A DNA stretch of 64,000 nt from JBBITI01 sp963735055 (GCA_963735055.1 CAVTJN010000004.1:695520-759519), one strand, 5' to 3'; counted from the stretch's first letter, positions 1-9,987 are shown. The notes: generated by a model from the sequence alone, not told the origin. Made by a program: numbers and translations.

Positions 1-39
1 CTGAATCTGTCCGCAGGAAGGCGCTCACCGGCCTGAACC

Positions 40-1002
40 TTATTTCTTCGCCCGTGCCGACTCATCAACCCAGGTCAGGTCTTGTCTGGCTTTTCCCCAG
101 CCCGAATCCGTAGTCGCGTACGGGTCCCGGCCCAGTTGCCTTTGCTCCGCTCGCTTCCTGGCCGATTCATCCTGCCGCCTGCTGCCTTCAGGAGTGGAGA
201 AGTCGAGCACCCGTTGGAAGTTGTCCCGCAGCATTTGTTCGGCGGTGGTGAAGGGAAGGACATACAGCTGTTCGTTCTCGATGCCCCGCTTCAGCCAGCC
301 GGCCAGCTCCACCGGGTCCATACCCTGGGCATGTATCGAACGCAGGAAATCAACCGTTTTTTCGTTGGCGTTGTACCCGGTGTTCTCCAGGTGCTTGGGC
401 CTGGTATAGATGGCTTCGGCGATATTGGACCTTATGTTGGTCGGACAAAGAACGGACACACCGATGCCATACGGCTTGAGAGCCAGGTAATAGCTCTCCA
501 TCAGGTTATTGACCGCGGCTTTGGCCGCACAGTATGGCGCGTCTCCGGCGAGGCCCATGAAACCGCCCCATGATGAGGTGGTGGCTATATGCCCCCCTTT
601 GCCGGCCTTGATCATGCGTGGCACGAACGTCACCATGCCGTTGATAACCCCACCCAGACACACCCCTAGAACCCAGTCGTAGTCCTCGAACGTCGAGGCC
701 TCCGCCGGCCCGAACGTGTTAACCCCGGCGGTGTTGAATAGCAGCTGAGGGGGACTCCCGAAGACCCGTTCTACTTCGTCGGCCGCCGCCGCATATGCCT
801 TGCGGTCGGTAATGTCCAGCTTGATCGCGTGCGCCTCTGCCTTCTTGTCCCGGAAGTACGCCATTGCTTCATCGAGATGGTCTTGCCGGATATCGGCGAG
901 GACCACTTTGCAGCCCGCCTCGGAAAACAGTTTCGCCTGCCCCAGTCCCGCCCCGGATGCCCCCCCGGTGATGAAAGCTACCTTCCCCTTGAAATCTCTC
1001 AT
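40..1002 (-). CDS. Short-chain dehydrogenase/reductase (SDR)
   Basis: Predicted cytosolic NAD(P)-dependent oxidoreductase of the classical SDR family, 320 residues, somewhat longer than the usual 250-280. The Rossmann dinucleotide motif TGGASGAG lies at residues 12-19. The usual NNAG structural motif is NTAG (FNTAGVN), and the catalytic tyrosine/lysine pair is in YCAAK. The start is supported by a purine-rich GAAGGGGGT just upstream of ATG. It is the third gene of a run with the selenoprotein and a second SDR, to which it is clearly related (shared VAF.TGGASG, ADxRQDxLDEAMAYF and YxLP/NTHP-like C-terminal regions). The substrate cannot be read from the sequence. Co-transcription with the selenoprotein suggests a shared catabolic or detoxification pathway, which is inference. 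Confidence 0.9.
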   Translation of the reverse strand: MRDFKGKVAFITGGASGAGLGQAKLFSEAGCKVVLADIRQDHLDEAMAYFRDKKAEAHAIKLDITDRKAYAAAADEVERVFGSPPQLLFNTAGVNTFGPAEASTFEDYDWVLGVCLGGVINGMVTFVPRMIKAGKGGHIATTSSWGGFMGLAGDAPYCAAKAAVNNLMESYYLALKPYGIGVSVLCPTNIRSNIAEAIYTRPKHLENTGYNANEKTVDFLRSIHAQGMDPVELAGWLKRGIENEQLYVLPFTTAEQMLRDNFQRVLDFSTPEGSRRQDESARKRAEQRQLGRDPYATTDSGWGKARQDLTWVDESARAKK

Positions 1003-1095
1003 GCTACCCCCTTCGTTACTCCGGACGTCATGAATCTACCGGCCAGCTATCTCCGTTCGGCCGTCAAAATGGGACCGCTCCTGGACGCAGCAGGC

Positions 1096-2037
1096 CTATT
1101 TCCCCGTCGTTCGTTTGAGCGGGCCCGGCGTGGTCTGTTTTTCGTATATCGGATTGTAGACCAGCGTTCCGAAAGACTTAATCACTTCGTGCCGCTTGGT
1201 ATTTGGCGGTTCATCAGGCATCGATCTCAGAATCGCCTCACCCCGTACGGCATAGCCCGCCTTGAATTCGGGATGAGTGTTGATGAATAGGTCGTTTCTC
1301 TTTATGCCTCGCAGCACCCGTTCTCCCATCTCCACCGGGTCCATGAACACACTCTGGTCCATCGGCGGCCGCTGCGCTCCGGGCGGTGGCGCTCGGCGCT
1401 CCTCAACCTCGTTCCTCAGATGGGCGGGGCGGTTGATCTGTGTCGAGACCCCCAGGTTCGTGGCCACCGGACCGGGAAACAGTACCGACGCCCCCACGTT
1501 GGTGCCCTGGAGATCGGTTGCGATTGTCTCCATCATTCCGGCGACAGCGTATTTCGAGGTGTTGTAAACCACACAGCCGGCCACCGCACAGAGTCCCGCG
1601 GTAGAAGAAGTCGACACGATATGTCCTCCCTCTCCATGCTTCAGGATTCTCGGCAGTATGGTCGTGATGCCGTTAACAACCCCCCCGATATTGATCGACA
1701 GGCCAAAATCCCAGTCTTTGTAGGTGGTGGACTGGATGGGGCCACCCCCTGCGCCCACCCCTGCATTGTTTATCAACACGTGTATCTTGCCGAACACCTT
1801 CTCTGCCTCGTCGGCTGCCCGGACATAGGCCTCACGGTCGGTAACATCGAGTTTGACGGCATGCACCGGCAGCTTCTTCTCCTTGAAATAGGCCATGGCT
1901 TCATCCAGGGCATCCTGCCGCGTGTCGGCGATCACCACCTTCATGCCATTGGCGGCAAAGACCTTGGCGATACCCAGCCCGATGCCGCTGGCGCCACCGG
2001 TAACAAATGCTACTTTACCTTCTACATTTTCCATCAT
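1096..2037 (-). CDS. Short-chain dehydrogenase/reductase (SDR)
   Basis: Second classical SDR, 313 residues, with TGGASGIG at residues 13-20, an intact NNAG motif and catalytic YNTSK. It begins two bases after the TAG stop of the upstream selenoprotein gene, so the two are very probably translationally coupled. AAAGGA in the end of the upstream gene can serve as ribosome binding site for either of the two adjacent ATG codons. It resembles the neighbouring SDR at 40-1002 over most of its length, which points to tandem duplication and divergence. Substrate unknown; cytosolic oxidoreductase is well supported. Confidence 0.92.
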   Translation of the reverse strand: MMENVEGKVAFVTGGASGIGLGIAKVFAANGMKVVIADTRQDALDEAMAYFKEKKLPVHAVKLDVTDREAYVRAADEAEKVFGKIHVLINNAGVGAGGGPIQSTTYKDWDFGLSINIGGVVNGITTILPRILKHGEGGHIVSTSSTAGLCAVAGCVVYNTSKYAVAGMMETIATDLQGTNVGASVLFPGPVATNLGVSTQINRPAHLRNEVEERRAPPPGAQRPPMDQSVFMDPVEMGERVLRGIKRNDLFINTHPEFKAGYAVRGEAILRSMPDEPPNTKRHEVIKSFGTLVYNPIYEKQTTPGPLKRTTGK

Positions 2038-2039
2038 CG

Positions 2040-3740
2040 CTATCCTTTCACTTGTTCCAATATGTTGCTCGGCAACTCGCAGATGCCGTCGGCGCAGTTG
2101 GCCTGGGCCGGCATCCGCAGCTCCCGGTCACTGCGAATTCCATTCTTGGGCATCCATTTGTCGATCGGTTCCGTCTGCAGATATGTGAAATCAGCGGTCA
2201 TGAATATCGGGTTCCACTCCCCCCCCACCACGATGAAGCTGATCTTCGAGGCGTCAAGGGGGCGTCCCCCCGGACTCATCGTCTTTGCTTCTTTCACCAG
2301 GTACTCGCTCAGTTCCTGTTTGGTTTTGAAGCCGTCCTTTTCCAGGCCCCGGGCTACCAGCGGGTCGACGATGAAAGTGACCGGGAAGCCCATCCGGACC
2401 ATGACTTCGGCCATACGTTTGGCCGGCCCCACGCTGAAACCCTGCATACTCCAGCCCCGGAAAAGACTGATGGTGCTTTCGCCGGCCTTGAAGCCTTTTT
2501 GCACGTGGAAGGGTTCCCATGGCGAGCGCTCCTGGTTTTCACCGCAGCACAGGTTGTTGTAGTTGAAATTATTGCCGGCGCCCCCGGTGAAGTTCTCAGC
2601 CAGGTTGATATCTCCAAAATTGATGCTCATCAGTGTTCCGGTCCGGCCAATGACCGAGTTTGCCAGGTTGAAAGGGCTCAGGGCGCTGCTGCCGCAGTTC
2701 ATCCCGATCTCGTTCCGGACTGGGCCATTGACCACTATCATGTGCGCCCAGGAGCCGGTCGAACTGGGGATCAATGCCCGCTGCGTGGCCGCTATCGCCA
2801 GTATGACCGGGAAATGCTCGGGCCGGGCGCCCGCCATGACGGCATTGACGGCCACTTTTTCGACGGTGTATTCCAATTTCTCTTCGTGTGGCGTGACCGA
2901 CATATGTCCGATCACTTCCTGCGGATCATGGTCCGTCCCGGTCAGCATTTCGGCCACTCGCTCTTCAGTGGGCAATATGACCGGCAAACCGTCGGTCCAG
3001 CCGTTCTTGATGAACAACCGCCGCAGATTGTCCTCGGTATCCGGCGCCAGCAGCCGCGGCCGCCGCGGTCGCTTCGAAGCCGCCGGGTGCCTCTCCGCTT
3101 CAGTCAGGGGTTTGGTCAACGCATCGATCACCTCCTGCATCAGCGGCAGGCCGGTCATTGGATCATTCCCCTCCACATACTGGCGATGAATTTCCCGTGA
3201 AACCCAGGCCGTCGGATGCGGCGGAAAACTGAAACGCAAAGGCACGCCATGGATCTGGGCATCCCGCGCCATGTAGTTAGCGAAATGGGAGGTGGCCATG
3301 GGGGCAGTGGGAATGCCGTAGTCTTCGATCGTCCGGGCAAATTCGGCGAGACCCGCCGCACAGCCGTCTCACGAACCCACACCAAAGACAACGGCGCCGG
3401 CCTGCTTCTTGATCTCCTGCCATAGCACCGGGTCATTGGCAAAGGTGTTGCCCCCTTTGCTTCGAAAAACAGTCTTTATCTCCGGCCGGTTGCGGGCGAA
3501 CCAGCCCTGCACCTCTTCCATGAATTCCTTGGCCCCGACAAAACCCGTTTCCACCAGGTAAACGGTCTTGCCTTCGAGAGTGGAAAGCCGCTCGGCCATG
3601 TGCGTCGGCTTCAGCGTGCCCTCCGGCTGGCCCAGCGGGTTCAGCAGGTCCATCATCTCATTTTCCGGCGACAGCGCGGTTCCGAAAATACCGCTCGGTT
3701 GGCCCCGGGGGTCCAGAACTGTGTAGCCGTTCTTGTCCAT
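2040..3740 (-). CDS. UGSC-family-like selenoprotein with in-frame UGA (U-x-x-C motif)
   Basis: One continuous reading frame is interrupted only by a TGA at 3369-3371. Coding-quality sequence lies on both sides in the same frame, so read-through gives about 566 residues with selenocysteine at residue 124. The local motif is GVGS-U-DGC, i.e. a redox U-x-x-C pair (Sec124, Cys127). Its context, a small alpha/beta domain ending in VVFGVGS, matches the UGSC (seleno)protein family, where U-G-S-C is usual; here it is U-D-G-C. A C-terminal domain of about 380 residues follows (NGWTDGLPVILPTEERV, then a Cys-containing GMNCGSS and NLCCGEN). A SECIS-like hairpin lies just 3' of the UGA. Start chosen at ATG 3740 because GGGAGGGAAT precedes it; ATG 3764 would add 8 residues. 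The family's function is not established; a thiol/selenol redox role is inferred. Without Sec insertion the product is a 123-residue stub, and internal re-initiation at 3299 is less likely. Confidence 0.85.
3344..3358 (-). promoter_or_regulatory. SECIS-like hairpin downstream of the UGA
   Basis: In the transcript, five perfect GC pairs (CGGCG/CGCCG) close a GGUCU loop. The loop begins 15-16 nucleotides after the UGA at 3369-3371. Bacterial SECIS elements sit within the coding sequence shortly after UGA and require a G among the first loop bases; the loop of E. coli fdhF also contains GGUCU. This supports Sec insertion over termination. A competing hairpin (GAGAC/GUCUC with a 13-base loop) can form closer to the UGA. 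SelB binding is not testable from sequence alone. Confidence 0.65.
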
Positions 3741-3795
3741 ATTCCCTCCCATCCTGGTTACCATCTGTACGCGAGGTCTACATGGGCGCCCCGGA

Positions 3796-4590
3796 CTACT
3801 CCCAGGGGAGTTCGCGGCCGGTCTGCCCCTTCCCCACCCGCCGCTGACGGGTTTCAGATACGCCCCGCATTTTGAGCGTCAGGAAGTCGACCTCAAACTG
3901 GTCGACCAGACCGGCGCCGGCGAAACTGAAATAACAGTTGTCCCCGATGATGATATGGTCGAGGACCTTGATCTGCATGATCCGGCCCGCATAGACGAGG
4001 TCGCGCGTCACGTCTTTGTCGGCATCGCTCGGGTCGGGGCTGCCGGAGGGGTGGTTGTGCACGAAGATGAGGCCGGTGGCCGAGTGCCGGAGAGCGCTGG
4101 CAACCACCTCCCGTGTCCACACCACGCTGGCATCCACCGTGCCCTCGAAAAGGTCCTCCGCCGCCACGATCCGGTTCTGGCTGTTGAGAAACAGCACCTT
4201 GAATACCTCACTCTTGAGATCGCGCATCGAGTGGTACAGGTAGTCGAAGATCGCCTGCGCCGAGTCCAGCACCGGCCGGTCGATCACCCCCTCTTTGAGG
4301 AATTGGCGCGCCACTTCCTGAACCAGCTTGACACCAAGGGAATTGACCTGGCCGATCCCCTTGATCTGTCGCAGTTCGTCCAGCGGAGCCTCCAGTACCC
4401 CGCGCAATGACTTGAACCGGGCGATCGCCTCCTTGGCCTGGTCCTTCATGTCCTTTCGCGGCTGGCCGAGGGTGAGGAGCAGTTCGACCGTCTCGTAGTC
4501 GTGGAACCCGGCCAGGCCGGACTTGATAAACCGCCGGCGGAGCCGCTCGCGGTGCTCCTTGTTCTTTTCCTGCTTGTCCCTGGTATTCAT
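3796..4590 (-). CDS. radC: RadC family JAB/MPN-domain protein
   Basis: RadC-family protein of about 264 residues. An N-terminal helix-hairpin-helix-like region (KGIGQVNSLGVKL) precedes a JAB/MPN metalloprotease-like domain with the zinc-binding signature HNHPSGSPDPSD. The historic link to DNA repair is weak, and the family's activity remains unsettled. ATG at 4590 is chosen, with AGGTGAG upstream. A longer frame opens at a TTG (4629) overlapping the dnaE stop, which would add 13 unlikely residues. It follows dnaE closely and probably belongs to the same transcript. Confidence 0.92.
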   Translation of the reverse strand: MNTRDKQEKNKEHRERLRRRFIKSGLAGFHDYETVELLLTLGQPRKDMKDQAKEAIARFKSLRGVLEAPLDELRQIKGIGQVNSLGVKLVQEVARQFLKEGVIDRPVLDSAQAIFDYLYHSMRDLKSEVFKVLFLNSQNRIVAAEDLFEGTVDASVVWTREVVASALRHSATGLIFVHNHPSGSPDPSDADKDVTRDLVYAGRIMQIKVLDHIIIGDNCYFSFAGAGLVDQFEVDFLTLKMRGVSETRQRRVGKGQTGRELPWE

Positions 4591-4615
4591 GTTCAGCTGG
4601 CTCACCTGTCCCGGC

Positions 4616-7600
4616 CTACGGTTCGTCAACCGTCAGCCCGTCTTCCCCCACCAGCGCCTCCAGCCGCTGCCGCAGCTCCGGGCAGTAGCCGGTACTCACC
4701 CCGGTCAGCCGGGCGTGGGTAACCTTGTCATCGGCGTTCAGGCACAGGCTGACCTCATCTTCACCGCTGAATTCCCGTAGCGTGGCAACTACCTTGTGCA
4801 GGCGGGAAATGTCTTCATCCCGGTCTGCTGTCTCGCCCAGGCTGATGACCAGCCGGTGCTTTCTTGCAGGGCTGCCCGCTGATGCCGGCGGCCGGTCCGC
4901 CACCGCCGTGGCCACTGGTTCCCGGAGACGGTCGGGCGTTTCCACCGGTGGCGTACTCACCTGTACCGGTTCGGCCACCACCGACTCCGGGGACGCGGGA
5001 GCGGGCTGATACCGGCGGGCGCGGTCGCAGTTCAACTGGACGGCGTCGTCCCTTACCCGCACCTTACCTTCGATGACCAGCGTATTCCCTTCCTGCCACA
5101 GGTCGCGATCGGCATCGTAGACCCTTGGCCAGACCATAGTTTCGATGCTGCCGCTTATGTCCTCAAGCACGGCTTTGACAAAGGGCTTGCGTTCCCGCGT
5201 AAACAACTCGGTGACCTGGGCCACCTCGCCGACCACGGCCACACTCTGGCCGTCCATTTCCGCATCAATTTCGCTCGGCCAGATCATGCCCGGTTCCCTG
5301 AGGGCACCGGCGAATTGCCGGGACAGCGCCACCCCGAGCAGCTCTTTCTCCCACTGTGATCTTTCCCTGGGATTGATCTCGGCCGGCTTGAGTTGGAGGG
5401 GCGGGAGGGGCGTAGACACGGTCTGTCCCCAAAGGTCAAACATGGTCGACTGCCCCGACTCGCGCAGCCGCTGTTCCCGTTGGGCAAGTGATAGAATGTC
5501 GGGGACGTTGTTCAACAACGTGCCCCGGTCGCCGAATTCATCCAGGGCGCCTGCCTTGATCAGGCTCTCGAGCACCCGGCGGTTCATGCCGTGCAGATCG
5601 GCGCGGCGGGACAGGTCTTCCACCGACTTGAACGGGCCGCCGCGGCCGCGTTCGGCGATTACCGGGTCGATGGCCCCTGCCCCCACGTTCTTGATGGCCG
5701 CCAGCCCGAAGCGGATGGCCGACTGCCCATCGGCGGTGGCTTCAATGGCAGAAGCTAGCCTGGCTCCGGTTGATGTCCGGCCGCAGCACCGCGATGCCCA
5801 GGCGGCGGCACTCGGCGACGGCACTGGCCACTTTCTCCGCCGTTCCCATGTGGGACATCAGCAACGCGGTCATGTACTGCACCGGGAAGTTCGCCTTGAG
5901 ATAGGCCGTCTGGTAGGCGATCAGGGCATAGCTGAAGGCATGCGCCTTGTTGAAGGCGTATCCCGCAAAAGGCTCGATCAGGGCGAAGATCTTTTCGGCA
6001 ATTTCGGGGCTGAAGCCGTTCTTCACCGCTCCGGCCATGAAACTGCCGCTTCTCCTTCTGCATGACCTCGGCAATCTTCTTGCCCATGGCCTTGCGGAAG
6101 ATGTCCGCCTGGCCCAGGCTGTAACTGGCCAACGCCCGCACGATAAATAGCACCTGTTCCTGGTAGACGATGACGCCGTAGGTCTCTTTCAGGATATCTT
6201 CGAGTGCCGGATGAACATAGTGGATCGGTTCCAGACCCTGCTTGGCCTTGATAAAGGTGGGTATGTGTTCCATGGGCCCGGGGCGGTAGAGGGCGACCAT
6301 GGCGGCGATATCGCTCGAAGCTGTGTGGTTTCAACTCTTTGATGTAGCGCCGCATGCCGGCGCCTTCCAGTTGGAAGACCCCGGCCGTCTCTCCCGACGA
6401 CAGCAGCTCAAAGGTCTTGGGATCATCCATGGTGAGGCGGTTACAGGTCAATGTCAATACCACGATCTTCTCTGATGATTTCCCGGGCCTTGCCCAGGAT
6501 GGTCAGGTTGGCCAGACCGAGAAAGTCCATCTTCAGCAGGCCGATCTGGGCGATGTCTTCCATCGACGAATTGCGTCATCACGGCTGCGTCACCGCTCGC
6601 CCGCGCCGCCCGCTGCAGCGGAACATAACGGGTCAACGGCTCCTGCGAAATGACGACGCCGGCGGCGTGCGTGCTGGCGTGGCGGGACGATGCCCTCGAC
6701 CTTACGGGCTGAGTCCACCAGTTTGCGCACGATGGCGTCCTGGTGGTAGATGCTCCGCAGTTCCGCATTCTCTTCCATGGCGCCGGTCCAGTGTCATGTT
6801 CACGGCAAACGGGACCAGCCTGGCCACGCGGTCGACGTCGCCGTAGGCCATACCCAGCGCCCGGCCGACGTCGCGGAGCGCCGCCCGGGCCCCCAGCGTC
6901 CCGAAGGTGATGATCTGGGCCACATGGTCCTGGCCGTATTTCTGCGAAACGTAGGCGATGACCTCGTCGCGCGCGTTCGTCCTCGAAGTCCATGTCGATA
7001 TCCGGCATTTCCTTACGCTCGATGTTCAGGAAACGCTCGAAGACCAGCCGGTGTACTGATCGGGTCGATCTCAGTGATGCCCAGGCAGTGCAGGACGATG
7101 CTGGCCGCGGCGCTGCCCCGGACCCCGAAGAGGATCCCCCGCGCTTTCGACGAACGAGATGATGTCCCAGACAACCAGGAAATAGTTGGCGAACTGGGTC
7201 TTCTGGATGACGTCGAGTTCGTAGTCGAGGCGTTCCTCTATTTCGGCGGAGGGGTCCGGGTAATACGTGGCCAGGCCTTCACGGCAAAGGTCCGACAGGT
7301 ACTCGTCCGGCGTCTTCCCTGCCGGCAGGTCGATCTCCGGCAGGTGCAGGCGGCCGAAATCCAGCTTCAGGTTGCACATGTCGGCGATCTCCGCCGTGTT
7401 CTCCAGCGCCTCGGGGATGTCCTGATAGAGCTCGGCCATCTCGTCCTGGGTCTTCAGGTAGAAGTAGTCGCCCGCCATCTTCATTCGCTTCTCATCGTCG
7501 ACCGTGGTGTTGGTGCCGATGCACAGCAGGAGGTCGTGACGTCGGCGCGTCCTCGCGGTTGACGTAGTGGACGTCATTGGTCGCCACCAGCGGCATTCCC

Positions 7601-8182
7601 GTATCACGGCTGAGGGCGATCAGGTGCTGGTTCACCATCTCCAGTTCCGGCGATCGGGTGGCGTTGTATTTCCAGGTAGAATTCGCCAAAGATCTCCTTA
7701 TACCACAGCGCCGCTTGCCGGGCATCATCAGGCGACCCGCCCTTAACAGGGACGGAATCTCACCGGCAAGACAAGCCGATAGGGCCACCAGGCCCTCGAT
7801 GGTGCTGCCGGAGCTCGTCTTTGGTCTACCCGCGGCTTGTAGTAAAAGCCCTCCAGGTGGGCCTTGGTCGTCAAGCTGGATCAGGTTCCGGTAGCCCGTC
7901 TGGTCCTTGGCCAGGAGAACCAGATGGAAGTAGTCTTGTCGGCCGCCGTTCTCGGTCTTCGCCGTTCCGTCGGCCGCGACGTACACCTCGCAGCCGATAA
8001 TGGGCTTGATCCCGGCGGCCTCGCGCCGCCTGGTAGAATTGGATGACGCCGTACATCACGCCGTGGTCGGTCATGGCCAGGCTGTCCATACCCAGCTCCT
8101 TGGCCCGGGCCACCAGTTGGGGGATTCGACACATGCCGTCAAGCAGGCTGTACTCAGTGTGAACGTGGAGATGGGTGAACAT
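4616..8182 (-). pseudogene. dnaE: DNA polymerase III subunit alpha, frame-disrupted
   Basis: Replicative polymerase alpha subunit, about 1180 residues when conceptually repaired, which is full length. Recognisable parts in order: the PHP domain (MFTHLHVHTEYSLLDG, then GLVALSACLAGE), the polymerase core (MPDIDMDFED with catalytic Asp residues, THAAGVVIS, YRPGPMEHIP, YQEQVLFIVR, FNKAHAFSYA), and the C-terminal OB-fold region from about residue 800 on. The reading frame changes about 17 times, near 8020, 7871, 7823, 7798, 7729, 7651, 7539, 7138, 7048, 6972, 6783, 6686, 6567, 6443, 6316, 6041 and 5750. All but the one near 7729 are repaired by removing a single base. The last 1.1 kb (5750-4616) is open. 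I saw no nonsense substitution; the stops arise only from the shifts. This is either consensus error in an intact essential gene or a strange pseudogene with a functional copy elsewhere. Confidence 0.9.
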
Positions 8183-8237
8183 GGCACCTCGGAGGGGACG
8201 ATTTCCCCGCTATTATAGCATAGGGATACGACACTAA

Positions 8238-8945
8238 TTGCCAATCAAAATCGCCGGCCAGGTGGTCCGCTGGCTGTTCATCCTGTGCCTGCCGCTCCTG
8301 CTGCTGACCGCCGCCCTGCGCATCCCGGCCAGCAGTGCCTGGTTGTACTACTCGCTTTTCAATAAGTATCAGGTGGGGACGACGACCGGATTGGATGCCC
8401 CGGCACTCAAGGCGGCCGCCCGCGGCCTGGTCGGCTATTTCAATTCCGGAGACGAGTACATCGACCTGACGGTGACCAGGAACGGCCAGCCCTTCGTGCT
8501 TTTCAACGAACGCGAAATCGTGCATCTCAAGGACGTGAAAAAGCTGTTCCAGCTGGACCTGCATGTCCTGTGGGCAACGGGCGCCTTCGCCATCGCATAC
8601 GCGGCGTTCGCCGTGTTGGGCGGCCGGCGCCGGCGGGCGATGCTGGCGAGGGCTGGCTTGTATGGGGCTGGGCTCACCCTTGGGCTGATGCTGGCCATGG
8701 GCGTCGGCATGCTGTTTGATTTCGACGCCCTCTTGTGGCGGTTTCACCTGGTGAGCTTTGCCAACGACTTCTGGCTGCTGGACCCGGCACGCGACTACCT
8801 CATCATGCTGATAACACACGGATTCATGTATGATGCCGCATTTGTGGTGGCCGGGGCGACCGGGGCGGCGGCGCTGGTGGTGGGTGCAGCGGGTGGTGGC
8901 TATCTGCTCCATTTACGGAAGCAGGAAAACAACTCCCACATATAG
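8238..8945 (+). CDS. TIGR01906 / DUF1461 family integral membrane protein
   Basis: Polytopic membrane protein of 235 residues starting at TTG, divergent from dnaE across a 55-bp gap. An N-terminal transmembrane helix (about residues 8-28) is followed by an extracytoplasmic region and three further hydrophobic segments (about 108-128, 135-157, 192-222). The family signature near the C-terminus, WRFHLVSFANDFW followed by LLDPARDYLIML, is present. The family has no established function. Confidence in the family is good; no partner is evident from the neighbours. Confidence 0.8.
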   Translation: MPIKIAGQVVRWLFILCLPLLLLTAALRIPASSAWLYYSLFNKYQVGTTTGLDAPALKAAARGLVGYFNSGDEYIDLTVTRNGQPFVLFNEREIVHLKDVKKLFQLDLHVLWATGAFAIAYAAFAVLGGRRRRAMLARAGLYGAGLTLGLMLAMGVGMLFDFDALLWRFHLVSFANDFWLLDPARDYLIMLITHGFMYDAAFVVAGATGAAALVVGAAGGGYLLHLRKQENNSHI

Positions 8946-9096
8946 TATCGTGAGTCTTGAGCGCCGACTCTGTGTGGACCTGGCGCCGCCCTGCGCCCTT
9001 CCGCCAAATCGCTCCCCTTGAACAACAGCTGATGCCGGCGGATCGGTCCAATCGACTCTTCAGTGGAGACATAGACGATGACGGGGCGGGATTCCC

Positions 9097-9987
9097 CTAC
9101 TTCGGCTCGTCGCCGAAGCGCTTCTCCATGTCGGAGAGGAACCGCTCAATCTCGGGTGACAACGGTGGCTGTTTGGTGTCCGGGGTGCGGTGGGGATGGG
9201 TGTCGTACTGCTCCTCCATCTCCTTGACGATGGCCTTGAGTTGCGGGTTCTTGTTCAGGGCCTGGCTGACTTCCTCGCCTTGCTGATGCGCTCGATCGTA
9301 GTAATCGTTATCCACCGGGATGCTGTACATCGATGAAATCATGTCCATCAACCGGGCCGCGCCGTTGTAGTCTTCTTCGAGCTGTGTATACTGGGGAATG
9401 TGGGCGATCAGGCTCATCGTCTCCATGCCCAGATCGGGTGCTTTCTGACTGATCAGCGTCGTGATGGTGGTCGGGCCCTGGTACTTGCTGGACTCGATCC
9501 CGAGACCTTCGAGTTCCGACGCCGTGGTCTGTCCACTCGAGCCACCGGTCACCTGCAAAGGCATGGTGTGGGGAACATAGTCGTACATACTGCCCAACAG
9601 GCAGTAGCGCTTGACGCCCATCCGGGCGAGCACGCGCACAATGGACTCGATATAGAGGTCGCTGTGGTTATGCGGCTCGAGCAAGTGCAGAAAGATGAAG
9701 TCGTTCCCATTGGTGCCCCGGCCGTAAGTCATGTAGGTGTTGGGGACCGCAACCTGGCGCTTACCATCGTCATCGTAGTAGATGGTGGGCCGGTAACGCG
9801 TGAAGTCGAAGAAGTTGCCGGGACGGGAAATCCGTCCCAGGTCCTCGGCCTGAAAATGCTTTTCCAGCCAGGCAAGCGTTAGCGTCCCGACACTGCCGAC
9901 ATCGATCCACGGGTCGAGCATCGCCAGCACGTGGGGATCATGCAATTCCGGGATGGGTTCATCCAGCTCAAAAGCGCCAACTCTCAT
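9097..9987 (-). CDS. PAC2 family protein
   Basis: Soluble protein of 296 residues resembling PAC2 / proteasome-assembly-chaperone-like proteins of bacteria. Typical features are the N-terminal DPWIDVGSVGTLTLAWLE, the central LLEPHNHSDLYIE and the VTGGSSGQTT segment, followed by a helical charged C-terminal tail (about residues 235-296). Bacterial PAC2 proteins have no proven function; some occur in organisms with proteasomes, but nothing of that system is visible here. Transcribed convergently with the TIGR01906 gene, and it appears to stand alone. Confidence 0.82.
   Translation of the reverse strand: MRVGAFELDEPIPELHDPHVLAMLDPWIDVGSVGTLTLAWLEKHFQAEDLGRISRPGNFFDFTRYRPTIYYDDDGKRQVAVPNTYMTYGRGTNGNDFIFLHLLEPHNHSDLYIESIVRVLARMGVKRYCLLGSMYDYVPHTMPLQVTGGSSGQTTASELEGLGIESSKYQGPTTITTLISQKAPDLGMETMSLIAHIPQYTQLEEDYNGAARLMDMISSMYSIPVDNDYYDRAHQQGEEVSQALNKNPQLKAIVKEMEEQYDTHPHRTPDTKQPPLSPEIERFLSDMEKRFGDEPK

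Noticed and set aside
1420..3200. Long plus-strand frames (380 and 397 codons) over the SDR and selenoprotein genes
   Set aside because: Antisense to well-conserved genes; rich in His, Arg and Pro without domain features, as expected for shadow frames in GC-rich DNA.
2040..3299. Separate 419-residue gene starting at ATG 3299
   Set aside because: The upstream frame is the same and coding down to the TGA; there is no clear ribosome binding site at 3299, and the U-x-x-C motif would be split. A single selenoprotein fits better, although internal initiation cannot be excluded.
5145..6065. 306-codon plus-strand frame across dnaE
   Set aside because: Overlaps dnaE in antisense, with no recognisable domain; the dnaE motifs on the minus strand are decisive.
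5750..8030. Programmed +1 frameshifting as explanation for dnaE
   Set aside because: Inspection of the sites showed no shared slippery codon, stop context or downstream structure; only one site has a stop codon at the shift (TAA near 6443). Kept only as a remote alternative.
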